NCBI GenBank assembly: GCA_018882585.1
Contig: VFFB01000015.1
Location: 1-34,485, forward strand
From: Candidatus Kapaibacterium sp.
GTDB taxonomy: Bacteria; Bacteroidota; Ignavibacteria; Kapaibacteriales; Kapaibacteriaceae
DNA: 34,485 nt
Direction: 5' to 3'
A program made the position numbers and the translations under genes. This document shows, one piece after another, positions 18,226 to 26,947 of this stretch. Below the pieces are notes generated by a model. That model worked only from the letters and a program-made list of their open reading frames with translations, was not told where the DNA came from and ran no database searches. Numbering within the stretch: the first letter of the stretch is position 1; each line of letters begins with the position of its first letter.

Positions 18226-19549
18226 AGGTCGACCTCCGTCGAATGACAAGAACATAGATCAGCGAACCGATGATGGGCGCAACGATGGCTGCTACCTGCT
18301 GCATGGGCTTTGCCGACGCATACATGGCCAGCCAGCCAATGATGACCAGTACGACGGGCACCGGATAGAGCCACATGCGCCACGGCATGGCGGCGGCGCC
18401 CACGCGGCGGCGGAGCAGCACCAGGCCTACGGCCTGCGCAATGAACTGTGTGAACACGCGCATCGTGATAATCGCCTTGATCGTATCGTCCAGCGTGAGC
18501 GTCAGCGAAAACACGATGCCCAAGCCACCAAGCACCAGCAGCGCAACGTGGGGGAAGTCACCCGTTGGGTGCAGGCGTCCGAACACCGAAAAGAACAGCC
18601 CGTCCTTGGCTGCCGCATACGGGATGCGTGTGTAGCCAAGCATCACGCTGAAGAGCGAGGCGACGGCCACCACCAACACCAGTGCCGTCATCGCCGTTGC
18701 CACGTCGGCCCCGTACAGCCGCTCAAAGAACGTGCTCACGATGAATGGCGAAGCCGCAACGTCGGCAAATGGCACAACGGCATAGATCGACATCTGCATC
18801 AGCATGTAGATCGCCGCGATGCCGGCAATGGACACGTACATGCTGCGCGGAATGATGCGAACGGGATCCTTGACCTCGGCACCAAGGTGACACACGTTGT
18901 AGTAGCCCAGGTAGGAATACACCGTCGAGATCGTGGCCGCACCAAGGGCGGCCGCCTGCAGCGGGGGCCAGGATGCATCGCCTGACGGAGCAACCGTGAA
19001 CGCGGCAACGACCGCCGGATCGATGTTGGTAAGGCCGCAGACGATCAGCACAAGCATTGTGGCCATGACGGCCACCCACAGCACCACCGAAATGGCGCCC
19101 ACGTGGGCAATGCGTCGGTACAGCAATGCAACCAGCAGAACGATCAGCGCGACCGCAGCAAGCCTTGTCGTGAACGGATCAAGGGCCACCACGTAGCCCA
19201 AATACTTAGCAAAGCCTAGGGCGCCTGAGGTTACCACCAGCGGAGCCTGAAAGGTTGTCTGCCATGTGAACAAGAAGGCCATCAGGCGTCCCCACGTATT
19301 GCGTCCGTAGCTCTCGCGCAGAAACGCATACGTACCGCCGGCTTCGGGCATCTTCGCGCCGAGTTCACTCCAGATGGCGGCATCGACGACGCACAGCGCA
19401 GCGCCGGCCAGCCAGGCCAACAGCGCATACGGGCCGAAGCCCATCGTCGAGGCAACAAGTGCCGTCGTTACAAAGGGGCCAATGCCCACCATGTCGATCA
19501 TGTTGAGCGCCGTGGCCTGCACGGCTGTCAGATCGCGGCGCAGTGCCAT
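18212..19549 (-). CDS. APC-family amino acid/polyamine-type permease
   Basis: 445 residues with about 12 hydrophobic segments. Helix 1 carries MIDMVGIGPFVTTALVA, the unwound G-x-G substrate site of APC transporters, and AKMPEAGGTYAFLRESYG is the conserved post-TM2 loop. LGYYNVCHLGAEVKDPVRIIPRSM is the TM6 region with the E-x-K-x-P motif. Family members carry amino acids, and some carry purines or polyamines; the substrate cannot be read from sequence. Its place between nadK and ade makes a nucleobase-related or ammonia-yielding substrate worth testing, which is only inference. Gap to nadK is one base. Confidence 0.85.
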   Translation of the reverse strand: MALRRDLTAVQATALNMIDMVGIGPFVTTALVASTMGFGPYALLAWLAGAALCVVDAAIWSELGAKMPEAGGTYAFLRESYGRNTWGRLMAFLFTWQTTFQAPLVVTSGALGFAKYLGYVVALDPFTTRLAAVALIVLLVALLYRRIAHVGAISVVLWVAVMATMLVLIVCGLTNIDPAVVAAFTVAPSGDASWPPLQAAALGAATISTVYSYLGYYNVCHLGAEVKDPVRIIPRSMYVSIAGIAAIYMLMQMSIYAVVPFADVAASPFIVSTFFERLYGADVATAMTALVLVVAVASLFSVMLGYTRIPYAAAKDGLFFSVFGRLHPTGDFPHVALLVLGGLGIVFSLTLTLDDTIKAIITMRVFTQFIAQAVGLVLLRRRVGAAAMPWRMWLYPVPVVLVIIGWLAMYASAKPMQQVAAIVAPIIGSLIYVLVIRRRSTYDTP

Positions 19550-19550
19550 G

Positions 19551-20417
19551 TTACTTCGACGTTGGATCTGCCGACCATAGCAGCTTCTCGCGAAGCAGGT
19601 CGTAATAGGTGCTGTCGGCGCGCTTGATCAGCTTCACAAGATGCTCGCTCCTGCGGATGGTTATCACGTCGCCCGACGCCACTTCGGTCACCTTCTGTCC
19701 GTCGGCCACAAGGTTTGCCGTCGTTCCCTCGAATGCGAAGTCAAAGCGTATCTCGCTATCGTCAGGAATGATCAGGGGGCGAAGCGTAAGCATATGTGGC
19801 GACACCGGCGTGATACACAAGGCATTGGCCGAGGGCACGATGATGGGACCACCGGCGGCAAGTGAGTATGCCGTCGAGCCCGTGGGCGTCGTCACGATCA
19901 CGCCATCGGCGCGATAGTCTGCCACGTGATGCTCATTCACGAAGGATCGCACGGCGATCATCTTGCTGGATGCCGAGCGTTCAACCAAGACGTCGTTCAG
20001 GGCAAAGGCACGGTGCGCGCCAACGGAGACTTCGAGCGTCGTCCGGTCGACGATGCGATACGTACCCCGCACGACATCGACGATGGCCTGATCGATGGCA
20101 CTTTGAGGGAATTCTGCCAGGAAGCCCAGACGTCCAACATTGACGCCCATGATGGGCATGTCGGAACCCATCAGCAGACGTGCTGCAGCAAGCAGGGTTC
20201 CATCGCCGCCGAAGCTGATGACGACGTCGGCCTGGCGTTCGAACTGCTCGGCGGGAACGCATTCGCACTGACGTGCAACGTCGGCCGAAAAGGCCGCTGC
20301 CAGGGGTGCGTCAACAATGACGGCTGCACCTTCGCGAAGCAGCCGTGTAGCGGCATACTCGGCGCTGGCAACTGCACCGGAGCGCTCAGTAAAGCCGAAC
20401 AGGGCGATGCGTTGCAT
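19551..20417 (-). CDS. nadK: NAD kinase
   Basis: 288 residues. SFGGDGTLLAAARL is the catalytic GGDGT motif, NVGRLGFLAEF follows, then DYRADGVIVTTPTGSTAYSLAAGGPIIVP and ITPVSPHMLTLRPLIIPDDSEI, all standard for PpnK/NadK. It phosphorylates NAD to NADP using ATP or polyphosphate. Its start shares one base with the stop of the DUF1844 gene, and the permease starts one base after its stop. Length is typical. Confidence 0.96.
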   Translation of the reverse strand: MQRIALFGFTERSGAVASAEYAATRLLREGAAVIVDAPLAAAFSADVARQCECVPAEQFERQADVVISFGGDGTLLAAARLLMGSDMPIMGVNVGRLGFLAEFPQSAIDQAIVDVVRGTYRIVDRTTLEVSVGAHRAFALNDVLVERSASSKMIAVRSFVNEHHVADYRADGVIVTTPTGSTAYSLAAGGPIIVPSANALCITPVSPHMLTLRPLIIPDDSEIRFDFAFEGTTANLVADGQKVTEVASGDVITIRRSEHLVKLIKRADSTYYDLLREKLLWSADPTSK

Positions 20418-20698
20418 CAGGCGAGTTCCGCCGGAGGCGGAGCCGAAGGATTGCCAAACTCTTCCAGGAAGTTCAGGCGGAGCGTGCTCAGGGTGTTCTG
20501 CAGGAATCGCTGCTCTTCGTCAGACAGATTGCCGGCCGTCTTTGCATCCAGCACTTCCAGTAGGTCGATCACAAAGCGGGCGTGCTCAGCATTCTTGGTG
20601 ATCGTGTTCGTACCCGGGTTGAGCATCTTCCCGATGGCAACCATGCCCTCGAGCTGATACATCTGCACAATGGTCATGAAGGTAGGCGTCATGGTCAT
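20417..20698 (-). CDS. DUF1844 family small protein
   Basis: 93 residues: FMTIVQMYQLEGMVAIGKMLNP, then ARFVIDLLEVLDAKTAGNLSDEEQRFLQNTLSTLRLNFLEE. The conserved helix pair and the KT-GNL motif define DUF1844, a small helical family found across many phyla with no settled function that I know of. It sits between pfkA (one-base gap) and nadK (one-base overlap), so it is made with them. The C-terminus is a Pro/Ala tail. Confidence 0.85.
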   Translation of the reverse strand: MTMTPTFMTIVQMYQLEGMVAIGKMLNPGTNTITKNAEHARFVIDLLEVLDAKTAGNLSDEEQRFLQNTLSTLRLNFLEEFGNPSAPPPAELA

Positions 20699-20699
20699 C

Positions 20700-21659
20700 T
20701 CACACGAGTAACGTTGAAAGGTCGATCAGATAGGAGGGCACAGCCTTGTGCGTTTCCCATGTTGCTTCAAGCGGAACATACGTCAGATCGGGGCCGGCCT
20801 GGCCAACCATGACGTCGCTTTGCCCCTCGAGAAGAGCGTCGACGGCTGCCGCCCCAAGGCGGGCCGCCAGTACGCGGTCGCGCACCGTTGGTGCGCCACC
20901 ACGCTGTACGTGTCCAAGGATGGTGACCTTTGGGGCAATGCCGTAGCGCGATTCCAGACGCTGCGCCAACTGCATGGCGCCACCGGATTCGTCGCCTTCG
21001 CCTACGATCACGACCGTGCGTTTGTCCAAACCCTGCGTCACGATGCGCTCGTAGAGTACTTCGACGTCTGTGAGCGTCTCCGGCACGGCCACATATTCGG
21101 CACCACAGGCAACGCCCACGTCCATGGCAATGAAGCCGGCATGGCGTCCCATCACTTCGACAAAGAACACGCGGCCATGCGAATCGGCCGTATCGCGGAT
21201 ACGGTCGATGGCAACAGCCGCAGTATTGATGGCCGTATCGTAGCCAATCGTGTAATCCGTTCCGAACAGGTCATTATCGATGGTACCCGGCGTACCCACA
21301 ATCCTGATGCCGTGCTCGACGTGCAACAGGTGAGCGCCATGAAAGGTACCGTCGCCTCCGCAGGCGACAACGCCGTCAATGCCATGTTTCCGCAGCTGCT
21401 GCACTGCCGCAGCACGCTGATCGGCATCGTGAAACTCAGGACAGCGGCTTGTCTTGAGGATCGTCCCACCGCGGTCCAGAATATTGGCAGTCCTGATCCG
21501 ATCCAGCAGTTCGAAATGCCCGTTCAGCATGCCGGAATAGCCGCCGACGATGCCAATGGTCTCGACACCACGCTTCTCGGCCGTCCGCTCAATGGCACGG
21601 ACGTGGGCATTCATTCCGGGGGCGTCTCCCCCGCTGGTAAAAACAGCAATGCGTTTCAT
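20700..21659 (-). CDS. pfkA: ATP-dependent 6-phosphofructokinase
   Basis: 319 residues, the standard length. VFTSGGDAPGMNAHVRA, CGGDGTFHGAHLL, GTPGTIDNDLFGTDYTIGYDTA, EVMGRHAGFIA and LGHVQRGGAP are the PfkA blocks. The Gly after Asp in GGDG and the Gly in PGTIDND correspond to the two glycines that mark the ATP-using, not the pyrophosphate-using, class. It makes fructose 1,6-bisphosphate. I take Met at 21659 (MKRIAVF), not the longer in-frame extension. TATTTTCG (minus strand, 21666-21673) is a one-mismatch -7 element six bases upstream. It heads the six-gene run down to nadC. Confidence 0.95.
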   Translation of the reverse strand: MKRIAVFTSGGDAPGMNAHVRAIERTAEKRGVETIGIVGGYSGMLNGHFELLDRIRTANILDRGGTILKTSRCPEFHDADQRAAAVQQLRKHGIDGVVACGGDGTFHGAHLLHVEHGIRIVGTPGTIDNDLFGTDYTIGYDTAINTAAVAIDRIRDTADSHGRVFFVEVMGRHAGFIAMDVGVACGAEYVAVPETLTDVEVLYERIVTQGLDKRTVVIVGEGDESGGAMQLAQRLESRYGIAPKVTILGHVQRGGAPTVRDRVLAARLGAAAVDALLEGQSDVMVGQAGPDLTYVPLEATWETHKAVPSYLIDLSTLLV

Positions 21660-21722
21660 TGACGGCGAAAATAGGGATTCGGAAACACGCATGTGTAGGT
21701 ATTCACGGAACCCAGCATGCCT

Positions 21723-21751
21723 ATGTTATCCCGATGTTACGAAATGGTTAC
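21723..21751 (+). promoter_or_regulatory. Pho-box-like array: three 7-bp direct repeats with 4-bp spacers
   Basis: ATGTTAT (21723-21729), ATGTTAC (21734-21740) and TGGTTAC (21745-21751) are separated by exactly four bases, giving an 11-bp period. That is the known geometry of the E. coli PhoB box (CTGTCAT half-sites with 4-bp spacers), and the half-sites resemble it. The array lies about 80 bases before a phosphate-selective porin and the pst operon, so a PhoB-like response regulator site is the natural reading. Confidence 0.65.
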
Positions 21752-21774
21752 GCAGGGGTCGAAAACCTTCGCTG

Positions 21775-21782
21775 TATGTTCG
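21775..21782 (+). promoter_or_regulatory. Candidate -7 promoter element for the porin gene
   Basis: TATGTTCG matches TAnnTTTG with one mismatch and lies 23 bases after the Pho-box-like array, so the array would cover the -33 region as expected for an activator site. A start near 21788 would leave a leader of about 40 bases. Confidence 0.35.
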
Positions 21783-21785
21783 CCG

Positions 21786-21814
21786 CCGTTACAATTACAC
21801 AACGATTTCGTTAC
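21786..21814 (+). promoter_or_regulatory. Second, weaker Pho-box-like array in the porin leader
   Basis: CCGTTAC (21786-21792) and TCGTTAC (21808-21814) are two 11-bp periods apart, with a degenerate middle unit ACACAAC (21797-21803). It ends 15 bases before the ATG, so it may mark a second regulatory layer, or be chance. Confidence 0.35.
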
Positions 21815-21829
21815 ACGAAAGGGGCTACG

Positions 21830-23062
21830 ATGAACCCAATGCCAATCCGCCGGACAGTTACTGCCATGGTTCTGCCAATACTGGCCCTCCTCATGGCGCC
21901 TGCCTTGGCCTTCGGCCAGGCGACCACACAGTCGGCAGGCAGTTTCGACTTCAACAGCGACGGCATTGTGTTCATGACGGCCGACAGCTCGTCGAGGGTC
22001 GTCATGCGCTTCCGCACACAGAACTGGGCCACCTTCACGATGGACGATGAGTTCGACGTCGTTTCGTCCGAACTGCAGCCGCGCCGTCTGCGCTTGCGCT
22101 TTGGCGGACACCTTGTTGACCCGCGGCTGACGTACAACATCCAGCTGTCGTTCACACGCGGCGACCAGGATTGGACCGACACACAGTTCCCGAACATCGT
22201 GCGCGACGCCATGGTATTCTGGAACTTCACGCCGAATCTGCAAGTCGGCTTTGGGCAGACCAAGCTGCCTGGCAACCGCCAGCGCGTGATCTCGTCGGCA
22301 GACCTGCAGGTACCCGATCGATCCATCGTCAATGGCGCCTTCAATATCGACCGTGACTTTGGTCTGCAGGGCTTCTGGCGTCCCATCCACGGTAGCGTCA
22401 TTGTGAACTTGCGTGGTGCCGTCTCAAGCGGCGAGGGACGCAACCAGCCCACGATCACCGGCGACGGTCTTGCCTATACGGGTCGTGTCGAAGTGCTGCC
22501 CTTTGGCGCATTCAAGGGTGGCGGCGACTACTTCGAGGGCGACCTGCTGCGCGAGCCGACGCCGAAGCTGAGCGTTGGACTGACGGCCCACCGGAACGCC
22601 AATCAGACGCGCACACGCGGAACGCTCGGCACGCAGCTCTTTGCCCAGCGAACGGCCGAAGTACTGTACGCCGATGCCCTCATGAAGTATCGCGGCCTGT
22701 CGTTCTACGGCGAGTTTGCTCGTCGGACGGCCGACAACCCCATCACGGTCAACAGCAAGGACACCACGCAGAAGGCCGCCATCCTTGTCGGCATGGGCTA
22801 CATGGCCCAACTGTCGTACTGCTTCCCGTCGATGTTCGAGGTAACCGGACGCTATGCCGTTACCGATGCCGACGACGCTTTGGCTGGACTGCGCGATTAT
22901 GTCAAAAACGAGAACGCATCACTGACCTGCACCTACTATGCCAACCGGCACCGGATAAAGGGGAACGTCGAGATGGGCCTGAACCGGCAGACGGCGTATA
23001 ACAGCGGCAACGCCGTGACGACGACGTACTACGTTCGCTTCAACACCGAGTTGGGCATCTGA
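21830..23062 (+). CDS. Phosphate-selective porin O/P family protein
   Basis: 410 residues. Signal peptide MNPMPIRRTVTAMVLPILALL with cleavage near ALAFGQ, then an OprO/OprP-type barrel: FDFNSDGIVFMTADSSSRVVMRFRTQNW, LQPRRLRLRFGGHLVDPRLTYNIQLSFTRG, VFWNFTPNLQVGFGQTKLPGNRQRVISS, NIDRDFGLQGFW. It should form a trimeric outer-membrane channel for anions, probably phosphate. Unusually for this window there is a good Shine-Dalgarno, AAAGGGG at 21818-21824, five bases before ATG 21830. The final residues lack the terminal Phe usual in barrels but end in a beta strand (YYVRFNTELGI). The gene lies directly upstream of pstSCAB-phoU. Confidence 0.9.
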   Translation: MNPMPIRRTVTAMVLPILALLMAPALAFGQATTQSAGSFDFNSDGIVFMTADSSSRVVMRFRTQNWATFTMDDEFDVVSSELQPRRLRLRFGGHLVDPRLTYNIQLSFTRGDQDWTDTQFPNIVRDAMVFWNFTPNLQVGFGQTKLPGNRQRVISSADLQVPDRSIVNGAFNIDRDFGLQGFWRPIHGSVIVNLRGAVSSGEGRNQPTITGDGLAYTGRVEVLPFGAFKGGGDYFEGDLLREPTPKLSVGLTAHRNANQTRTRGTLGTQLFAQRTAEVLYADALMKYRGLSFYGEFARRTADNPITVNSKDTTQKAAILVGMGYMAQLSYCFPSMFEVTGRYAVTDADDALAGLRDYVKNENASLTCTYYANRHRIKGNVEMGLNRQTAYNSGNAVTTTYYVRFNTELGI

Positions 23063-23111
23063 CGTTACATCAAGAAGACGTAACACACGGCCCCCTTCAC
23101 CCCTCACATCG

Positions 23112-23119
23112 TAACTTTG
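23112..23119 (+). promoter_or_regulatory. Candidate -7 promoter element for pstS
   Basis: TAACTTTG fits TAnnTTTG exactly, 25 bases before the pstS ATG, in the 82-base gap after the porin gene. It would let pstS be transcribed apart from the porin. A matching -33 TTG is not seen. Confidence 0.5.
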
Positions 23120-23144
23120 TTGCACTGTAAACGAGAACACAACC

Positions 23145-23987
23145 ATGCTTCGGATCTTTAGAACGCTTGCTCCGGTCATTTCGATGATCCTGTTGCCGGG
23201 AATCCTTTTGGCATTCGCTCCGCAACGCATCTCGATCAAGGGCTCAGACACGATGGTCATCCTGGTCCAACGCTGGACCGAACTCTATCCCGACAAAGCA
23301 GGCGTCGAGTTTCAGGTTACCGGCGGTGGCTCGGGCGTTGGCATTGCCGCATTGATCAACGGCACCACCGACATCTGTGCTTCATCGCGTCCGATGAAGC
23401 CCGCCGAAGTCGAACAGATGAAGGCCAAGTACAACTACAAAGGTCTGGAAGTCCGCGTCGCCCGCGACGGCCTGGCAATCTACGTGCACAAGAGCAACAA
23501 GGTAAAGCAGCTTACCATGGAGCAGGCTCGTCTGATCTTCACTGGTAAGGTGACGAATTGGAAAGAAGTCGGAGGCGCCGACAAGCCGATCAACCTGTAT
23601 TCGCGCGAGAACAACTCCGGCACGTATGAGTTCTTCAAGGAGCATGTACTCCTGAAGCAAGACTTTGCTCCGCAGGCGCAGCATATGGCAGGCACGGCCG
23701 CTCTTATCAATGCCGTCAGCAAAGACGTCAATGCCATCGGCTTTGGCGGCGCTGCCTATGCTAAGAATGTCAAGGCAGTGGCAATTGCCGAAGAGGCCGG
23801 CAAGCCGTACATCACGCCTAACGAAACGTCGATCCTGAGCGCGACGTATCCCATCTCGCGTTTTCTGTACTTTTACCTCAGCAAGCGCCCAGAAGGCAAC
23901 ATCAAGAAGTTCATCGACTGGGTGATCTCGCCGGCAGGACAGAAGGTTGTCGTCGATGTAGGCTACTACCCCATCAAGAAGATGTGA
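23145..23987 (+). CDS. pstS: Phosphate ABC transporter substrate-binding protein
   Basis: 280 residues with a signal peptide (MLRIFRTLAPVISMILLPGILLAFA). ISIKGSDTM is the phosphate-binding N-terminal loop, VTGGGSGVGIAALINGTTDICASSRPM the second, and SRENNSGTYEFFKEHVL the third, all as in PstS. No lipobox Cys is present, so it is probably periplasmic and soluble. It captures phosphate for PstCAB. Gap to pstC is four bases. Confidence 0.95.
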   Translation: MLRIFRTLAPVISMILLPGILLAFAPQRISIKGSDTMVILVQRWTELYPDKAGVEFQVTGGGSGVGIAALINGTTDICASSRPMKPAEVEQMKAKYNYKGLEVRVARDGLAIYVHKSNKVKQLTMEQARLIFTGKVTNWKEVGGADKPINLYSRENNSGTYEFFKEHVLLKQDFAPQAQHMAGTAALINAVSKDVNAIGFGGAAYAKNVKAVAIAEEAGKPYITPNETSILSATYPISRFLYFYLSKRPEGNIKKFIDWVISPAGQKVVVDVGYYPIKKM

Positions 23988-23991
23988 GACC

Positions 23992-25227
23992 ATGAATCCG
24001 TTTCGGGCAACGAGCAGGCATGTAGGTGAACATGTTGCGGAGTGGAGTATCCGCATCGTTGCCTCGTTTTCGATCATCGTCATCTTCCTGATCTTCATCT
24101 TCGTGTTTCGCGAAGCGATGGGCCTGTTCGCAGGACCGAAGGAAGCAGCCGAGGCCGTCACGCAGGTACCGGCCGACGATCTTAGGCCGGAGGTGTACAA
24201 TCCCGACGTGATGTCGCTCGAGGAACGTCTTGCCGCCGAGGCGGCTGCGGCCGAATCGCAGGACGTCTACAATCCCGACGCCGTCCTTGCCCAGGAACCT
24301 GCGGCATCGAACGAGCAGGACGTCTACAATCCCGACGCCGTCCTTGCCCAGGAACCTGCGGCATCGAACGAGCAGGAAGTGTACAACCCCGAGGTTGAGC
24401 TTGGCACGCCTGCGCCCACGACAAGTGTCGCCACCCCGGAGACACCTGCGGCGGAACTAGCAGACCGATCGCTGTGGGACAAGCTGACGGGCTCTGTCTG
24501 GCAACCCGTTTCGGAGATACCCAAGTATGGCATGGTGCCGTTGTTCATTGGAACGGCCAAGACGACGATCGTGGCCATTCTGATCGGTGCACCGCTGGGC
24601 ATTCTTGCAGCCCTGTATACGGCCTTCTTTGCATCCCGAAGACTACGCAACATCGTCAAGCCTGCCATCGAATTGCTGGCGGGCTTCCCGTCTGTCGTCA
24701 TCGGCTTCTTCTGTCTGAGCATCATTGCAACGTACCTGCAGGACCTGTTGGGTACAACCTTCCGTTTGAACGCCCTTGTTGGCGGCATCGGACTGTCGAT
24801 CACCGTCATCCCGCTGGTCTACTCCATCGCCGAAGAGGCGCTATCGTCTGTCCCACGCTCGCTTCGCGAAGCGTCGCTCGCCCTTGGGTCGACCGAATGG
24901 CAGACGGCCTACAGGGTGATGCTTCCTGCTGCTGCCCCGGGCGTCTTCGCTGCCGTGCTGCTTGGCGTTGGTCGCGCCTTTGGCGAGACCATGATCGCCC
25001 TTATGGCAACCGGCAATGCCCCCTTGGCATCATGGAGCATCCTTGAACCGGCACGAACATTTGCCGCAACCATCGGCTCGGAAATGGGCGAAGTGGTCTG
25101 GGGCTCCGAACATTACGGCATTCTGTTCCTGATCGGCTCGATGCTCTTTGTGGTGTCGTTCGGACTGAATGCGATCACGGAGCTTTATGTGAAGCAGCGT
25201 CTCATCAAGCGGTTTCAGGGGAAATGA
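23992..25227 (+). CDS. pstC: Phosphate ABC transporter permease PstC, with a repeat-expanded periplasmic loop
   Basis: 411 residues, about 100 more than usual. TM1 is at about 20-40. Next comes a charged, Ala/Glu-rich segment (45-165) with VYNPD-type motifs at 68-72, 92-96, 111-115 and 130-134. The WQPVSEIPKYGMVPLFIGTAKTT block and the permease core with five more helices follow. The cytoplasmic coupling motif is [28 protein letters not shown], and GRAFGETMIALMATGN is the conserved PstC loop. The extension lies between TM1 and TM2, so it should be periplasmic, near PstS. The stop overlaps pstA by four bases. Confidence 0.94.
   Translation: MNPFRATSRHVGEHVAEWSIRIVASFSIIVIFLIFIFVFREAMGLFAGPKEAAEAVTQVPADDLRPEVYNPDVMSLEERLAAEAAAAESQDVYNPDAVLAQEPAASNEQDVYNPDAVLAQEPAASNEQEVYNPEVELGTPAPTTSVATPETPAAELADRSLWDKLTGSVWQPVSEIPKYGMVPLFIGTAKTTIVAILIGAPLGILAALYTAFFASRRLRNIVKPAIELLAGFPSVVIGFFCLSIIATYLQDLLGTTFRLNALVGGIGLSITVIPLVYSIAEEALSSVPRSLREASLALGSTEWQTAYRVMLPAAAPGVFAAVLLGVGRAFGETMIALMATGNAPLASWSILEPARTFAATIGSEMGEVVWGSEHYGILFLIGSMLFVVSFGLNAITELYVKQRLIKRFQGK
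24259..24372 (+). repeat. Perfect in-frame 57-bp tandem repeat (two copies) inside pstC
   Basis: Copies at 24259-24315 and 24316-24372 are identical base for base and each encode 19 residues, QDVYNPDAVLAQEPAASNE. Partial, diverged units flank them (EVYNPDVMS from 24193; QEVYNPEVEL from 24373). As 57 is a multiple of three, gain or loss of copies keeps the frame. Confidence 0.95.
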
Positions 25228-26147
25228 TGCTGACCTTTTCAGGACATCTGGCTCCACACAAACGTGTCATCGGTTTCTTTGCCGTACTGGTTGCTGCCTT
25301 CGCAGCTGTTGCCATCCTTGGATTGCTGGTGTCGATGCTTGGCACGTTTACTATTGGCGGTCTGCCGCATCTTACGTGGACCTTCCTTACCGAAGCGCCG
25401 CGTAACAGCAACATGGAGGGCGGCATCTTTCCCGCCATCATCGGCACGGCGCTGCTGGTACTGATCATGACATTGTTGGGCGTTCCCGTCGGAACGGCTA
25501 CGGCAGTCTACCTGAATGAGTACGCAAAGCAAAGCAGCGTCTTTGCACGTAGCGTACGGTTTGCCGTTAACACCCTTGCCGGCGTTCCGTCCATCGTCTT
25601 TGGATTGTTTGGCGTCGGCTTCTTCGTCCAATTTCTCGGCAAAGGGTTGGATGGGGCAGTGTATGGCGACACGAATGCCAAGGTCTTTGGCGAGGAGAGT
25701 CTGCTGTGGTGTTCGGCTACATTGGCCGTGCTGACGTTGCCCGTGGTGATCGTTGCCGTTGAAGAGGCTCTGCGAGCCGTACCCAGAGAACTGCGCGAGG
25801 CAAGCCTTGCGCTGGGTGCTACGCGCTGGCAGACCATCCGACGTGTCGTGCTGCCAAATTCGCTTACCGGTATCCTTACGGGGTCCATCCTTGCCGTTGG
25901 CCGTGGTGCCGGTGAAGTAGCCGCTATCCTGTTCGTTGGTGTGGCCTATTCCATGGGATCAGACCCCGGGCTGACGGAGAAGTTTATGCACCTTGGCTAT
26001 CACCTGTACGTGTTGGCAACGCAATCGCCCGACGTCGAAAAGGCCCTGCCGCTGCAGTACGCCACTACCCTTGTTCTGCTTGCGCTTACGTTCCTGTTGA
26101 ATTTCACCGCCATCTATATCCGGTCGCGACTGCGCGCCAAGCCCTGA
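25224..26147 (+). CDS. pstA: Phosphate ABC transporter permease PstA
   Basis: 307 residues with six predicted membrane helices. It shows a [25 protein letters not shown] segment, [16 protein letters not shown], the [21 protein letters not shown] helix, and the coupling motif [35 protein letters not shown], then [14 protein letters not shown]. This is PstA. With PstC it forms the inner-membrane channel. ATG 25224 overlaps the pstC stop; ATG 25227 is the only close alternative. pstB begins two bases after the stop. Confidence 0.95.
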   Translation: MMLTFSGHLAPHKRVIGFFAVLVAAFAAVAILGLLVSMLGTFTIGGLPHLTWTFLTEAPRNSNMEGGIFPAIIGTALLVLIMTLLGVPVGTATAVYLNEYAKQSSVFARSVRFAVNTLAGVPSIVFGLFGVGFFVQFLGKGLDGAVYGDTNAKVFGEESLLWCSATLAVLTLPVVIVAVEEALRAVPRELREASLALGATRWQTIRRVVLPNSLTGILTGSILAVGRGAGEVAAILFVGVAYSMGSDPGLTEKFMHLGYHLYVLATQSPDVEKALPLQYATTLVLLALTFLLNFTAIYIRSRLRAKP

Positions 26148-26149
26148 CC

Positions 26150-26917
26150 ATGGCCAAGGAAACACCCATCAAAGCACGGACCGTTGACTTCTCGTTCTAC
26201 TACGGAAGCAAGCAGGCGCTGTACAACATTTCGATCCCGATGCATCAGCATCGGGTGACTGCCTTCATCGGCCCCAGCGGCTGTGGTAAATCGACGTTTC
26301 TGCGTTCGATCAACCGGATGAACGACCTGATCGACGGAACGCGGCATACCGGCCTGATGGAAGTGGATGGCACCGACGTGTATTCGCCCGAGGTTGACGT
26401 CACGACGCTTCGACGTCGCGTGGGCATGGTCTTTCAGAAGTCCACGCCGTTCCCAAAGTCGATCTACGAGAACATCACCTATGGATTGTCGCTGACGCAG
26501 AACAAGCCCAAGTCCGAACTCGATGGCATCGTCGAATCGTGTCTGCGTCGTGCGGCCCTGTGGGACGAGGTGAAAGATCGTCTGCATCACTCGGCGCTGG
26601 GACTTTCCGGCGGACAGCAGCAGCGTCTGTGCATCGCCCGTGCCGTGTCGATCAACCCCGAGATCCTGCTGATGGACGAACCGTGTTCGGCCCTCGACCC
26701 GATCTCGACCGGCAAGGTCGAAGAACTCATCACCGAACTCAAAGACGCCTACACCATCGTACTTGTGACGCACAACATGCAACAAGCGGCACGGGTATCC
26801 GACTATACCGGTTTCTTCCTGATGGGTCGACTGATCGAATTCGATCGCACGCGTACGATCTTCACCAGTCCGGCACAGAAGGAAACCGAAGATTACATCA
26901 CCGGTCGCTTCGGCTGA
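26150..26917 (+). CDS. pstB: Phosphate ABC transporter ATP-binding protein
   Basis: 255 residues. Walker [10 protein letters not shown] (41-49), then [12 protein letters not shown] (PstB-specific), Q-loop [22 protein letters not shown] signature [14 protein letters not shown], Walker [17 protein letters not shown] and switch His in [10 protein letters not shown]. It powers PstCA. Thirty bases separate its stop from phoU, with no terminator visible. Confidence 0.97.
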   Translation: MAKETPIKARTVDFSFYYGSKQALYNISIPMHQHRVTAFIGPSGCGKSTFLRSINRMNDLIDGTRHTGLMEVDGTDVYSPEVDVTTLRRRVGMVFQKSTPFPKSIYENITYGLSLTQNKPKSELDGIVESCLRRAALWDEVKDRLHHSALGLSGGQQQRLCIARAVSINPEILLMDEPCSALDPISTGKVEELITELKDAYTIVLVTHNMQQAARVSDYTGFFLMGRLIEFDRTRTIFTSPAQKETEDYITGRFG

Positions 26918-26947
26918 TGCCGAGACACCGCCAACTGACGGTATGCC

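Noticed and set aside
20748-21662. 304-residue plus-strand frame opposite pfkA
   Set aside because: Mirror of pfkA, which has complete catalytic motifs.
23062-23086. GTTAC and GTAAC before pstS as a third Pho box
   Set aside because: The two sites are in opposite orientation and the 7+4 period is absent, so I do not count it with the porin arrays.
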